Positions 20,966-32,329 of a DNA stretch of 64,000 bases are shown in pieces. The notes below the pieces were generated by a model. That model was not told the origin of the DNA. It was given only the letters and a program-made list of their open reading frames with translations, and did no database searches. Position 1 is the first letter of the stretch. Each line of letters begins with the position of its first letter. Source of the DNA: Angiostrongylus vasorum. Lineage: Eukaryota > Nematoda > Chromadorea > Rhabditida > Metastrongylidae. The translations under genes and the position numbers were made by a program. The stretch is from the NCBI GenBank assembly GCA_018806985.1, contig JADANN010000122.1, forward strand, positions 726,501 to 790,500, given 5' to 3'.

Positions 20966-21344
20966 TATCAATGTCCTAATCAATACAATATGAAGGTGTT
21001 TGACAGAGTTCAAACTGTGCATTTCTGTTCTTTCATTGTTTCCTATCCAAAAAATAACTTAGGACTTGCTGAAGTGCTGTTATTTGCTGCAAGTTCAATG
21101 TCTAAAGTCAGGAAATCTGTGAAAAACTGAAATCTGTGAAAAAACTATATCTACGACTAGAAACATCAAAATGTGATAGATTTCAAAAGAACAAGAAAAC
21201 GAAAGTCGAAATTCTAGGCTGTTAATCGAACTTTCGACCCAGGAAGCCAGGTTGGCTCTGGCCTATGAACCAGAGTTTTTTTCAGTTAGTTAAAGCATAA
21301 TAACCTTAACATGTGACTTCGATTGCACGTTATTCCTCCTGTAA

Positions 21345-21944
21345 CGCATACCGGCTGAACGCGCCGCGGTCATCATTTTTGGCACTGAAACTCATCGATC
21401 TTTGAAGAATTCCGATCCTATCTATGCTGAGGATTTACGAGGACATCAGTATGCAACAATAAAGAAAGACATAGCTCTAAATGGAAAAACTACAGCTTTT
21501 TTTTAGAGCAACTTAAGGAACGAGAATGCTTTGCGGTCAAGGAAGGAGATTCATACATAGTGCGTGTCAGAATTGTTTGTCTGAAGGCGCTCAAACTTAG
21601 AACCTGATGAAGTCGGAAATAAATCATAGGACAAAGCGCTATGCTTGGAATGCGTGACATACATACGTGTGAATAGGAGTGACAATGGGCATCTAGCTAT
21701 TCAGCTAGGTGAACGTGCAGAAGAGCAACATGAAATTAATGCAGATGACGTCAACATGGTGATAACCTTGAGAAAAGTTCATTGTTTCCGCATATTACAG
21801 CCATTTAGGCTAAGAAGTCGTGCTACGGTTTTTCACATATTTAGCGCAAATACCAAACTGTATGACGGAAATTATATGTTTGCTAATAACGAAAACCTTC
21901 GATTTTCCGTAATGGACATTCCATTTAACTTTCTGGAGTTCTAG
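21345..21944 (+). CDS. Probable decaying gene, several exon-like segments
   Basis: Three coding-like plus-strand segments occur in order. The first (21345-21507) reads RIPAERAAVIIFGTETHRSL and on to a run of T's; the second (about 21510-21603) reads EQLKERECFAVKEGDSYIVR in another frame; the third is a pair joined in phase 0, ending at a GTGATA donor (21762) and resuming after CATATTACAG at 21801 to TAG at 21942. The first two can only be joined by an indel in the T run or by an intron that does not keep phase. I therefore suspect a pseudogene, though the last two exons could be live. No family recognised. The minus strand is also open over 21800-21940. Confidence 0.35.
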
Positions 21945-22049
21945 TGAGAGGTATATGTAATGCTGAAAACTAAGTGATTCAAATTTCTTTGCTTGGTGGA
22001 GAAACAAGCTAGTTCTGGCAGCTTGGCTGCGGGTCTACCTACAAACGGG

Positions 22050-22290
22050 TTGGAATGGGCTAACTTCTCGTACTGGGAGGATTCCGGGATTTTTTCCCTC
22101 GTAGGACCAATTCCAAATTTGATGCAGATCTCTCTAAGCTAGCTGTACAACGCATTCAAGCGGTCTTTGTCGTGTCCGTTTTTGAGGTTGTCACGTGTGG
22201 TTCGTATTCCTGAAAATGGAATTATTCGACGTTCTACTACGTCTCGCTTCAACAAATAAACCTAATCCGTTAATCAAAGCTTCTGAGATG
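22050..22290 (-). repeat. Possible SINE-D-related fragment
   Basis: CACGTGTGGTTCGTATTCC and the following ATTCGACGTTCTACTACG resemble the 3' body of the SINE-D copy at 7260-7330. The head is not found, so the call is weak. Confidence 0.3.
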
Positions 22291-22430
22291 AGCAACATAC
22301 TAGACGCTGTTTAGGCAACATTATAGGACAAGTTACGCTTCTTCGGTCTATTAAACCTTTTAAGCGCTTCTCGCCTGCGTTTCGCATCTCATGTTGAATC
22401 ACGCATTGTGCTGGTTATGTAGAGCAATGA

Positions 22431-22776
22431 AAAACTTTATCCAAGGTTAAGAAATATCTTTCTCCGAAATCGTTTAAACACTTAGCTACAAAAGGTGATT
22501 TCTTTGAGTTCTCCGCTAAGCCACTCACTTTGGAAGCAATAGTAGTGGCTCAACAATCCCCTGAGTTTTTTCGATATATGTGAGTTGCTTAGTTCTATAA
22601 GTACGGAAATTTTGAATCGCTACTGTTAACTACTTGTATAACTTATAAGGAGGAGACTTAGTGAATGACTCACATGCAGTACAGGAGTCGAAGAAAGCTT
22701 TTATACACTTGTTGTAAAAGATGACATAAACACAACGCTAAGGAAGGGTGTAGAAAAGAAAGGCAGGGTCGCCTGA
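22431..22776 (+). CDS. Hypothetical protein, two 3' exons
   Basis: The first exon is open from 22431 to 22579 and ends at a consensus donor (TATAT|GTGAGT). The second, 22680-22776, follows a CACATGCAG acceptor and ends in TGA. The split codon joins as ATT. The protein reads SFKHLATKGDFFEFSAKP, EAIVVAQQSPEFFRY, then TGVEESFYTLVVKDDINTTL and a lysine-rich end. The 5' boundary is unclear; only an unusual AAG acceptor (22445) or an earlier exon near 22340-22415 is available. The same frame stays open for another 23 codons after the TGA (to 22849), which is odd and might mean read-through or decay. No family recognised; it looks like a soluble protein. Confidence 0.45.
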
Positions 22777-22974
22777 TATTCAGAAGCGGTGATCGAAATT
22801 AGGGAAAGATGCAAGCGGCCAATGAGAATCGGACAAAGAGAATGAAATTGACATCTATGTTCATGATTTCGATGAAAGTTTAGTCCCCCCACCTGCAAGG
22901 ATTTTGATGAAAAACATGAAAGAAAGAACTTTTGCTGTCTTCTAAAAAGAAAAAACCATTTATGTGCAACGTGG

Positions 22975-23165
22975 ATACCTTCTTCTGCCTCTGATCAACA
23001 AGGGCTGCGATTGGCTATGCTGGTGAAGGCCTAGGGTAGGCTTTGGCCAGGCTGACCTCGGAATTCCAGGGAACCATAATGGGTTTACCAGCAAATCTCC
23101 CAAAAAGTGGAGATTATGCAGGGGCCCGCACAAGTAATGAGGACGGGCCATTCAAGTATCAAGTA
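22975..23165 (+). repeat. R370 repeat, partial copy
   Basis: Shares the blocks GGCTGACCTCGGAATTCCAG, GGAGATTATGCAGGGGCCCG and ACGGGCCATTCAAGTATC with the other R370 copies. This copy is on the plus strand, its RTE-B-like terminal tail lying at 23100-23165, and it lacks the other half of the repeat. A tandem TCAAGTA triplication follows. Confidence 0.6.
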
Positions 23166-23169
23166 TCAA

Positions 23170-23670
23170 GTGGATACCTTCTAGAAGAACCTCGATGAAA
23201 ACTCACATCTTAAGCCTGAACAAATATTTTCCCTTCTCATTTGACGATCAACATCTTATTTATCACTAGATAATTTCCAGAATCCAACAGAACCTTGAAC
23301 TCTGAAAATACCACAGCATACATCACCAGGTAGTGTTAGCCATAAATGGCATGTAAATCGTATAGACAGAGTTATAATAGTATAGAAATAAAATAGTTGG
23401 CACATATGAGGATTCGATAAGGATGATGATATATGAGTGGGATGGAGTGTAGCCATTTTCGAGCTGCCCTTTAAATTCATTTTGGGAGGATAAAAACAGG
23501 ATCCTCATCATCTCTGGCCATGAAATAGAATTACATTAATTCTGTCAAAGAAGATTGACGAAGAGGATCTTCGACTCCATCGTTCTTCTTTTTCGTTGTT
23601 CCTTCAGTTCTATAAGCTCTTGACGAGCATATGGTACATAACGAGAATTCGTTGTAAAATAAAATTTCAG
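23170..23670. other. No feature recognised
   Basis: AT-rich; only short frames. The last bases form the acceptor of the next feature. Confidence 0.4.
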
Positions 23671-23970
23671 AAGTTTAGCGGCAACAGCTCGAAGTGGCCG
23701 CAATCGGCAAAGGCGCTTGACAAAACGTCAGAATCTAGCCAATATTCTATAGCATCGCAGTGGACAATGCATGAGCTTAATTGGGTGGAAATTTTTTGTT
23801 TAAAAAATAGTTATCGCCCCTGCGGACAAACTCACCATCTACCGCTAAATCTGATTCAGAGGCAGCAATTACGATGGTTAATGGAAAAACATATGACTTT
23901 GAGTAAATCGACAGATAGTTTACAGAAAACTTGTGACGAAGTGGAAAACGAAATAAGGGTGGCAGTCTAA
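23671..23970 (+). CDS. Candidate terminal exon of 99 codons
   Basis: A textbook acceptor (AAAATAAAATTTCAG) opens a frame that runs 99 codons in phase 0 to TAA at 23968. Segments include SAKALDKTSESSQYSIASQW and TDSLQKTCDEVENEIRVAV. There is no signal peptide. Against it, the minus strand is also open at 23974-23777 with a GTGAGT donor of its own near 23834, and an RTE-B scrap follows at once, so this may belong to a decayed element. Function unknown. Confidence 0.35.
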   Translation, partial: KFSGNSSKWPQSAKALDKTSESSQYSIASQWTMHELNWVEIFCLKNSYRPCGQTHHLPLNLIQRQQLRWLMEKHMTLSKSTDSLQKTCDEVENEIRVAV

Positions 23971-23997
23971 GCACAGTTCATACACTGTCGAATTAAA

Positions 23998-24180
23998 GTG
24001 GATAGTGATGGAAGGAGCAAAAAAGACGAAAAAAAAGCAGTGTGGACCATCTTCGGACCTCTCGATGAAGGCAACCATCAAGTGGCAGACAGACATATCC
24101 ACGCCCACGACTCTGCTACGCGACTGAGACGCCAGTTTTACATTGCAGATTATACCATTGGCAAAAAAATCATGTCTTAA
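23998..24180 (+). mobile_element. RTE-B fragment
   Basis: The plus-strand frame reads DEKKAVWTIFGPLDEGNHQV and continues with IHAHDSAT. This parallels the region after the polymerase in RTE-B-type proteins (R-R-A-x-W-x-x-F-G-P-L then D-x-x-I-x-A-H). Only this short piece is present. Confidence 0.4.
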
Positions 24181-24184
24181 GTAT

Positions 24185-25588
24185 TGTCTTGTCGTACTGA
24201 TTGGGCTCATAAGAGTACGAATTATGTAGTGAGCGAGAAGTTTTTTTCTTACCTTTATCAATCAATTATGCTGAAGCTTAAACAACCATTTCAGAAAAGC
24301 AATGTAGAGGACAGAAAATCGCTTAGATTTCAATGGAATCCACTTTGTGTTCTTGCGAAGCTCATTGGAACACCCACAAGTGGCCAAGTCGGGGTTGAAC
24401 GTGTGCTAAAATGGCCATGCTCTTGCCTTGAGACTGAATTAAATTGTGAGGATGGTTCCCTCTATCTAATAGTCGTATTCCTGCATAAGTGAGTCCATGT
24501 TCAGCACATAGACAACACGTTTACTTTAGGGGTGCCAGAAGGGATCTATCCTTACGCGCAATCCTCATGGGAGAGTTAAACGACTACTTGTGGCTAACTT
24601 CACGACAAAAAACAGTAGAAATGCGGCCCCACGTGAAAGTGCGGTCTTTGTATCAGTTTTGCGAGTGGGTTACTTAGGCTTTGAACCGACAAGAATGGAG
24701 GCTGAATTGCCAAGCGTTTGAGTGACACGTTGGTTAATGACGCTAAATGTGATGTAGGTGATTCTTTTTTTCTTTCTTTTTTTTCTAAACAGAATAAAAA
24801 AAGACTGAACTATACCTGCTAAATAGTAGAGGAAAGATTAAAAAAGTGCACAACTAACGCAACAAGGCTCGGATGTTGTGATCGACGACGTGGGGAAATC
24901 TCCAGGGTCTATCACAGCGGTAGCCGTAGTCGTCCTATTGAAACGATGGAGATAGAGGACCACTCATGATGGAGTGACTGACTCATAAGTCACCCATCAA
25001 AGTATGAGAAAAAATGTCCGACTACATGAGTCCTTTTCTATAAAAGTTGTCAAATCCTTTCAGACTAAGCCAAAATATAGAAAAAATTCTATAATCACCT
25101 GACATGCAATTTCTCAACATTTTTTTGAGCCATGTTAGTAGAAAAAAAATTAGTTCACTTGAAGATGATACTGGTTGTCCATCCGCGATCCTCTTACTTC
25201 TTCTCTGATATCGTCATGTCTTTAGAATCAGAACTTGATTCGTTATTATGTTTTCGTAGAAGGTGTGTTTCCTGTGGTGCATCAAGAAAGGAAGCCGGAC
25301 GAGCCCTTACGAAAAATTTTTTTTCTTTTCGTTGAACACTTGTCGACAGCAAGTTAACGGAGGAGAAAGAAAGAATCACAAGGAGGAACGAAGAGTCGAG
25401 AAGTGATGTAATTTTGTTGAACAATTTCGAAGATAGAAGAAATGCGTATGAAGAGGTGGCCTGTGCATTAACATCACATGTTTCGCTCAAAAATAGCTGT
25501 TGATGGCGTTGTCTGTAATGAAATTGCAGCGGCTTCACCTAAACTTCTCGAGCCGAGTGTTAGTGAATCGGAATGGGATAAAGGGTAA
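24185..25588. other. No supportable gene
   Basis: Frames at 24184-24492 and 24489-24677 (+) and 25538-25194 (-) are open but lack splice support and recognisable domains. A GTAGGT donor at about 24754 follows no convincing exon. Poly-T/poly-A runs are common. Confidence 0.35.
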
Positions 25589-25589
25589 G

Positions 25590-25745
25590 AATAAAGCAAT
25601 CATTCGTTGAGGTACCCGTAAGGCAGTGGGTTTAAACTCTCTTGTGATAGAAGGTCCAGTTAACTTGTAGGGCAGGATCGAACTAATGACGACATGCGTG
25701 TTAAATGCACCTCTAACCACTGCGTTCTCCGCGGTGAATTGGAAT
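25590..25745 (-). repeat. tRNA-like SINE copy
   Basis: On the minus strand AACGCAGTGGTTAGAGG is a good box A and AGTTCGATCCTG a good box B, about 45 bases apart. The body then diverges from SINE-A but contains AAACCCACTGCCTTACGGG. It could be a SINE-D subfamily member. Confidence 0.55.
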
Positions 25746-25894
25746 GAAAGTCAAAAATTTTGATGCATATTAATATATCAATTACAAATGTGACTAAAAC
25801 TACTAGGGGAAACAAAATTTAATGAAAAAATTTAAGACGTGGTTGAAAAAAACTCTTTTTATCACACAACGTTCAACATTGGCTCTTCGATAAA

Positions 25895-26245
25895 TTACTT
25901 GGATACTTGGACGGCACGTCCTCGCTGGTTGTGCGGGCTCCAACATAATCTCCATTGTTCGGAGATTTGTTGGTTTAACCACTGTGTTTGCCTGAACTGC
26001 CAGAGGGAAATTTGCCACCTTGCGAATAGTTTGATGCCAGGACGGTGGTCGATCCTAGTATTGGCTTACTCTTAGCTGGGCTTCCTCTCTTTTTCCGCTA
26101 TGCTCTTTCTCAACTTGGGAGACCCTGCCGTGCAGAGAAATTCCCCCCCGCTGTATAACGTAGCCCGACACGCAAAAATACCTCCCATCCACGGTGACGC
26201 GGTAAACCGTTGTGATGGCTCTTCGATGACTGAAAACAACATCTG
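25895..26245 (-). repeat. R370 repeat copy
   Basis: On the plus strand it reads GGATACTTGGACGGC, CATAATCTCCATTG, GATGCCAGGACGGTGGTCGA, TTAGCTGGGCTTCC and CCATCCACGGTGACGCGGTA, the full block order of the family. The RTE-B-like tail is at the low-coordinate end, so the sense strand is minus. The middle is shorter than in the 27050 copy. Confidence 0.7.
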
Positions 26246-26249
26246 CATA

Positions 26250-26650
26250 GTTAAAGTGGCAAAAAGAATTTAAGAGTTCACAAACTTTTAGAACAGGGTT
26301 TATCACATGGTATTTATTATTTTTATAAAACATTTTTTGCTATTTCGAATTTCTTGCAAATGAAAGGTCTTGTGAAATCCAAATGAAACCTGGATTTTCA
26401 AATTTTCTAACGTCGAAGCAGCCGAGAACACTGCAACGACGCATTGGGGGACACTATCGCGAGCTGCTTGCTGAAATCCCGTGCGTTCAATTACTTTCGT
26501 GCCCGGAATGCCACGCTGGATGCAAAAAAGCGTAATAGATACTGTTCGGCAGCTAAAGAAAATTAGACTTTCATGTTGATGGAGTCGGAAAAAACTTGCC
26601 GTGATTGGTAGAGATTTAAAATTTCACTGGTTTTTTGTCATTTACTAAGC
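26250..26650. other. No supportable gene
   Basis: A minus-strand open patch at about 26525-26390 (GIPGTKVIERTGFQQAARD) stands out as coding-like but lacks splice signals and is probably a fragment of an unrecognised repeat. Confidence 0.3.
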
Positions 26651-26656
26651 TTCTCC

Positions 26657-26965
26657 ATGATAGGAAATGCTGGTCTTTACTTCCGTCAGCGCGTTGAACA
26701 GTTTTTCGCTGCATCAAAACAAATCTATATCGAGCCTTATCTTCCAGAAAAAAGTGGTCAACTCGGAAATGACCTGAATCACGCGGTGTCTAGGGGTTCA
26801 AACAAAAAGGCCTGCGTTAAAGCAATCCTCTTACAACATATTATGCTGGGCATCATTTTTTACACTATTCCATGTTTACAAGAACATTACGAACGAAGAG
26901 GAAGACGAGATTCTTACGGATACATCTTACCTTTTGCGAACCTTTTTCAGCACAAACTACGTTGA
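26657..26965 (+). CDS. Hypothetical 102-residue ORF
   Basis: An uninterrupted plus-strand frame starts with ATG at 26657 and ends at 26963. It has a balanced composition, with a charged N-terminus (YFRQRVEQFFAASKQIYIEP), one hydrophobic stretch (LLQHIMLGIIFYTIPCL, residues ~60-76) that could be a membrane segment, and a basic tail. No splice or trans-splice site supports it and no family is recognised. A hundred open codons in AT-rich DNA is suggestive, no more. Confidence 0.3.
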   Translation: MIGNAGLYFRQRVEQFFAASKQIYIEPYLPEKSGQLGNDLNHAVSRGSNKKACVKAILLQHIMLGIIFYTIPCLQEHYERRGRRDSYGYILPFANLFQHKLR

Positions 26966-27049
26966 AAGAAAGAACATCGAATATCCATGAAAAAAACGAA
27001 TTCGAGGAAGTTGCGGTATTCTATTGCATTTCATGGTCGCCTGTTTGAA

Positions 27050-27445
27050 TAGATACTTGGACACTTGCACGGCCCGTTCTCACTAGTTGTGTGGCCCCCA
27101 GCATAATCTCCATTTTTCGGATTTTTGCTGGCTTAACTATTGTGTTACCCTGGAATCCTGAGGTCGGCCTGGCCAAGGGGTACCCTAGATCGTCACCATC
27201 AAAGGCAGTCGCCACCCTTGTGGATCAGAGATGATTTATCACCATGCGACTAGTTTGATACCAGGACAGTGGTGAATCCTGGTATTGGTTAACTCTTAGG
27301 TAGGTTTCCCGGTGGAAACGCCGAATTATTTTTCAGCTAGGGAGACTGCCGAGAGGATGGATCCCCCCTGCTGTACATCGCAGCCCGACACCCAGGAACA
27401 CCTCCCAGCCACGATGAGGCTGTAAACCGTTGGCAGGCTTTGAAT
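27050..27445 (-). repeat. R370 repeat, longest copy
   Basis: Carries the complete series of family blocks, including CTGGAATCCTGAGGTCGGCC, CAGTCGCCACCCTTGTGG, GATACCAGGACAGTGGTGAA and CCACGATGAGGCTGTAAACC. The terminal tail shared with RTE-B lies at 27050-27115. The region between 27215 and 27290 has no counterpart in the shorter copies. Confidence 0.75.
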
Positions 27446-27520
27446 AGAATAAACTGGAATCTTGAAAGTTATCACCGCTGTGTGTCACCTTTACAAAAGC
27501 GATGATGAAAACCAACTCTT

Positions 27521-27651
27521 CTATGTGGAAAGCACATGGCTTTTCGTTTTCAAAGCGATGATGATGGCAGAGACTTCATCGTAATGCTGAATAGGTTCCG
27601 CCCCTTGGCCGCTGTGAGCTTCACTTCTTCGAGACGAACTGCCATAAACAC
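27521..27651 (-). other. Possible minus-strand exon
   Basis: After TAATTCAAG (27652) two minus-strand frames are open: one reads SSSRRSEAHSGQGAEPIQHY to a stop at 27521, the other LEEVKLTAAKGRNLFSI. The acceptor is not a consensus TTTCAG. Both frames being open suggests a GC-richer relic rather than a live exon. Confidence 0.25.
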
Positions 27652-27799
27652 CTTGAATTATTGAGATTAGGATGGAATACACAAATGTTTTGCACTTACA
27701 GAGACTTATAGACTTCTTTGCTTTCGTAGATTTACTATAGTAAGACCCACGTATTCTGAGGTTAGACGCGAAACTTAACATCGAGCACAAATACTCCTT

Positions 27800-28340
27800 T
27801 AAACGCTGTCTGCGTTATTGGTAACGGAAGGTATGACGCTCCGCAGGCAGTCACCGGTTATCCTTCTATTAAAGGGCAAATATCCTCCAGCTACCTAAGT
27901 ATCGCAAAATGAGTATGTCTTTCTTTATACTATGAGACTACAGATACCTCATTGGGAACATCGGATTTTGATGAAATGACGAAGACAAGCAAAAGTCTTT
28001 TTTCTGGACGGCGAAGTTGTTAAACGAATAAAATAAGGCGCATCTTTTTTTCCGTCAGTGTAGATATCGTCTTTGCAGGTCTTTGATAATTAATGGAGAC
28101 TCTAGCTAGCCATTTAGCGTACACTGGAGGGAAGTGCAACGGAATGGTCTTAGCAGTTGTTAACAATGCGAGATTCTTCACTGATCATCCACATCTCTTA
28201 ATAACTCAAATGACAAACTTTCTGTAATCCTCGACATAAATAATCGATATATTTATTTATATGTTCTTATGAACTCTTCTTGTTGAGCTAATGCAAGGTC
28301 AACGGCTACGGCGACAGCTCATACAAACGTCCCATCAGCT
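27800..28340. other. No feature recognised
   Basis: Short frames only; no repeats identified. Confidence 0.4.
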
Positions 28341-28354
28341 CAAGATCAGTTCGC

Positions 28355-28540
28355 ATGAAAGTCTACAATTTTTCATCTTTCATTTTTTTTTCATTTTTCA
28401 TTCTTTCCATTTTTCCATTTTCATCAGCAATTTTCATCTATCATGGCGAAAATTTCTTCAAGCTGCCATTTTCAAACGATGAGATTCTCTTTCATGGATT
28501 TCACCTAAAACATTGGGAAGTAACGATGAAAGCTAAATAG
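28355..28540 (+). CDS. Candidate small secreted peptide over a T-rich repeat
   Basis: A 61-codon frame from ATG at 28355 starts with a Phe/Ile/Ser-rich signal-like stretch (SFFILSIFPFSSAIF) and continues with a polar tail (FSNDEILFHGFHLKHWEV). The hydrophobic part is produced by a (CATTTTT)n-like simple repeat at 28368-28440, which can mimic a signal peptide by chance. I keep it as a low-confidence candidate. Confidence 0.2.
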   Translation: MKVYNFSSFIFFSFFILSIFPFSSAIFIYHGENFFKLPFSNDEILFHGFHLKHWEVTMKAK

Positions 28541-28656
28541 AAGGGCCACATTTGTGAAGATGAACCTAGTCTGTTGAAAACCAATACTATTTTCCCTTTT
28601 TTAAGGCCTGTTTTTCGAAAGCAATACTAATGGTTAGCATGAGAATCGGTTTCTAT

Positions 28657-28694
28657 TGCTGAATTCGGTCATTTGCTGAATTCGGTCATTTCAG
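28657..28694. repeat. Short tandem duplication
   Basis: The 17-mer TGCTGAATTCGGTCATT occurs twice in direct succession, a likely slippage or recent duplication. Confidence 0.8.
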
Positions 28695-29034
28695 CACGTG
28701 GAAAAAAAGCGCGTAATACTTTGCTCAGGGTTATGCTCGAGGTGCTAACTACTAGACGTGTGTTGACACTAAGAGAAAACACAATGTATCGAAAATGTTT
28801 AGAAGAAGCCCCCGTTAGTGAAGCAGTTTTTTCAAAAGTAGATGACCATATTAGTGATCGCAGCTTTTTTTTCAGATGGCCACCCTAAATACACCTACTG
28901 CACTATCATTGCTGGTTTTTTTCCAGAATTTGCAAAAAACCGTCACATCTAATCAGAAAACCTTACAGAGTTGAAATTTTTGACAACCCACCTTAACTTA
29001 ACCTAGACAACAATGATCAATGTCTTTTTCCATT

Positions 29035-29285
29035 GATAAGCTTACATAATGTTCTTGAAAGAAACACTTTGTTGGGCTGGCGTATCAGGGCTTTCGCCTT
29101 CCTCACAGCGGAGGTGAATCGTGGTCGATCATGCACCGTAGCTCTTTCTTGACATGTGAGACATCGCATTCACATCAAACTCGGATCCAGTGGAGTAGAA
29201 AGGAATCAAGTCGAACCCACTGGGAGTGGAAATGAATACCAAGATTCTCATCGCGTTAATCAACTGAGGTACACACTCTATTCAA
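29035..29285 (-). repeat. PLE terminal-repeat-like fragment, inverted
   Basis: CAGGGCTTTCGCCTTCCTCA corresponds, in reverse, to the GAAGGCGAAA block of PLE ends; the AACTCGGATCCAGTGG segment parallels the second half of the ends at 12440 and 52195. No matching right arm is seen. Confidence 0.4.
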
Positions 29286-29938
29286 ATGACTGCGGATTTG
29301 GTGAAAGGGAAGGCGCCGACCGCCAGCCGCCATGAAATGTTCCTTGTAAGAGCCTCTTGTAAGGTGATCATTGTAACAAAATACTTCATGTTGGGCTTGA
29401 TTGGACACCGCGCTTCTACATATTTATGGTTTTTCGGTTTGCCATAGGAGGAAAGACGTGATTTATTTCTGGGATTAAAAAAAATACTGAGGAACCTTCT
29501 TTTTGAAAGAAACACTTTCATTTGAAACAAAAAATATTTTAAGTAGTTCGTTGATAAAATATTTATCGATGGATTACAACGGGTTTCTGACCCAAGGAAC
29601 TTTTGGATTATTGAGAAATTCTTGTCTTGGCACGAGAGGGAGCACGCACAAGTCAAATGAGTTTTTAATATAAAAGTCTAAAACCGATTTCAATATTCAA
29701 CTGGTTTGTCACATCGTCGTAAATATCGTGTTCCAGGTGCAGATCTGTCATGTGTGGCAAAGGCAAACGATCATCGCCGTTGGAGACTCTTCCGAATTAA
29801 GGAGTTCAACATTTCCGGCTGGAAGTTCACCTGATAATAAACTGATTCAAAAAAATCACAGCCGTTTTGGCAGCAGAAAAGTTGCAAATGTTGAAATCTG
29901 CGTTTGATCAACCAGGGCAGACAACGATGATGACTTGC
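29286..29938 (+). other. Two open plus-strand stretches, possible membrane protein exons
   Basis: A 53-codon ORF from ATG at 29286 to TAG at 29445 begins MTADLVKGKAPTASRHEMFL and then becomes hydrophobic (VIIVTKYFMLGLIGH, STYLWFFGL). A GTAAGA donor sits after the twentieth codon. Further on, 29670-29938 is open for 77 codons without an ATG (includes IQLVCHIVVNIVFQVQIC and LRSSTFPAGSSPDNK). I could not join them in phase with consensus sites. They may be parts of one gene or unrelated; function unknown. Confidence 0.25.
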
Positions 29939-30459
29939 GAGAGCTTGTCACAGCTATCCCGAGTATCTCCTTCCCTCTTCACATAACATCTCTGATGTCT
30001 TTGTGAACTCCAGAAGCTCTGTGTTATAGCTCATTTTTAGAGCTAAATAATTAGTAATGCTAACTTTTCGACTGAAATATACAGAGCTGGATTAGGCTGG
30101 ATTAATTGGATTTGTTCGGTCGTCAGACAGTGAATTGGTTATCAGAAACGACTATGTTTGTGAGAACATCACTGCATTGACATACTACCGATAACCAGTT
30201 TTCCATAGGATGCATTAGAAAGTGGTCAAAATTAATAACATGACGAAGTCGTTACATTAACGAAAGACGAGTTTTCACTCCAATGTTATCACATTTTAAT
30301 TTACTTTGTCCAAAGCGGGTGTGAATAATTTTGGCGGGATGACATTGCCTCGTCGACCACCTCCTTATCCTTTTCTTACAATGTCCTGGTCGATTTAAGA
30401 AATTCAGAAAAAATATGTGGTTATACAGAGCATGAAGGGTTTGAGTACTTCGCATGAGT

Positions 30460-31330
30460 CAAAATATGTCTTCATTAAAAAGAGTAGGCAGTAAATAATA
30501 AGTTAAAATTATGTCTTCAGGTTGATAAAAAATGCGACGAGCGGTCTCTTGCATTTTGTGATACTTCTTTAAGTTTTCACACCATATAGGCCTTGTTCTC
30601 CTGAGACATATCTTTCGAAACCATGCTTGTTGGTACGCTTCTTCTTCATCAAATGCCTTGTCAATTCGGTTGCAAACGATTTCAGTAGGAGGCGTGTAAA
30701 CAACAACACTGGACAATAGGCGCATTCAGCGGTAGTTGATGATAACATGAAACTTGCCTGTCTTTAACAGCAACACAATCTTACCGGCCTACCAATGATT
30801 CTAGAAAATGTTCTCTGACAAAGAAACAATAAACAGCCAGGCCAATGCTTTGGCAGAAACTGGCACTAGTACTTTCTATATGTTAGTATCTAATCTTTAC
30901 GGTATCGGATGGTGTACGTTGATTCAGTAATGAGATAGAATAATCGACCTTCGAAAAAATAAAACCGCTAGAGCGACCAATCCATCGATCCCTTCTTGAT
31001 ATACAGCCTTGTCGAGATGACTGCAGAAGATCTTGTAGTAGAAGCTGGCCATGATTTCGTGCATTGCCTTTCTGGATTCAATTGTTGATTTTTTTTCGGC
31101 GTCGAAGAAACATGGTCAAGATTAAGATCAAGCAGAAAATTCGTATCGCATTAATGGTACCCGGCTTCTGAAGACACATTCAGTGGTGTTGCCTTCCTCT
31201 TCTTACGGTCTTTCTTTATTTCCTTTCCACAAAGCTCTTCAAATTCGGACTATATTAGCAAGTACGCGTCACTTGTGTGATCTCGCGTTAATATTCGAGC
31301 TCGAGTTTCTTTGAAATCATACATCTCTCA
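30460..31330 (-). mobile_element. RTE-type retrotransposon remnant (linker and start of polymerase)
   Basis: On the minus strand the order is: a charged linker near 31250, a segment equivalent to RRAMHEIMASFYYKIFCSHL (31070-31010), a frame-shifted APGPDRI-type stretch near 30900, KSTSASFCQSIG-like sequence, TLLLLKTG, then EIVCNRIDKAFDEEEAYQQA followed by WFRK (30660-30600), which corresponds to the E-Q-A-G-F-R-K block before polymerase motif A. Downstream polymerase motifs are missing and there are many shifts, so it is a dead fragment. Confidence 0.6.
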
Positions 31331-31334
31331 GTGA

Positions 31335-32325
31335 TTTTAAGGCAGATTTTTCTTATCATTGCTGTAGAAGTGCTGGAGAAGCAAGTCTTACTTCATATTG
31401 GTATATATATTGTCGACAACCGCACCCTCCTAAAAATTTGGTCAACGTTGGGCGTATAATCTCAATTTGTGCAAGTAATGCTTTCTCGCCTCTCGAATTC
31501 CGTTCTGTTTCATTAATTCCATGGAAAAAAAACTACTGATTTCCATGTTAGTTCTTTCGTAGAAGTCCAATATGGGTTATTAGCTGCTCGAAAGGATCTA
31601 TGTTGTGGACCAAACCTATGCTTGCGCAGATGTCACTGTACCTATTCCTCTACTATATTTAATGTGAGCAACATCTCCATACTGGAGCCATGAGCGGTGT
31701 TTCATGGGTGGTGACTTCTCATCTTGGCCAGTTCGATGATGTTGTTCTTTCTTTTCCTGACACAGTTGAGCTATCAGAATTTTTGAGCGGTGCATACGAA
31801 CCTTAAAACTGGGAACCTACTTTATTACCAACATGAAATTTCTCCGAGTGAGCTTCAACCCAGCTTGTTTTTGCCAAAACTTCTATATCCTCAGTCATAG
31901 TCGTACGACATCTACATTTGCCCGTTTAAAAGATGTTTACCTTGCCAATTAACAACTGTTGGAGAAATACAGCATTTCATTAACAAAGATCTTAGAGCAG
32001 GTACTGTCACTCGTTATTGAAACGCCTTACATGCTTTTTTATAAGCGCTTTATAAACAACTCTACTATTAGAGTGCCAAGAGCTTGTAGCAGCGAAAAGG
32101 AACGGATGAGTCGAACTAGAAACAATCTACGAGAAGACGCCAGATTTCAACATGGTTCAAATATTCGCTGGTTGCAGCCAGACTAGAGTTCGTGTTTTAT
32201 TATTTCACCTTATCTAACTCAAAATCGCACGCAGTGCAGGTCTTGGCACATATTTCATTCTTTTCGTTCTCATCGGTCATACATGACAGTCTTCTGACTC
32301 GTGGGTTCGGTGGATCTTTCAAGAT
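31335..32325. other. No supportable gene
   Basis: A plus-strand frame at 31959-32186 is open, with a charged C-terminal half (SEKERMSRTRNNLREDARFQ). It precedes a PLE 3' end and might be decayed PLE coding sequence, but no motif proves it. The rest is featureless. Confidence 0.3.
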
Positions 32326-32329
32326 TTTC

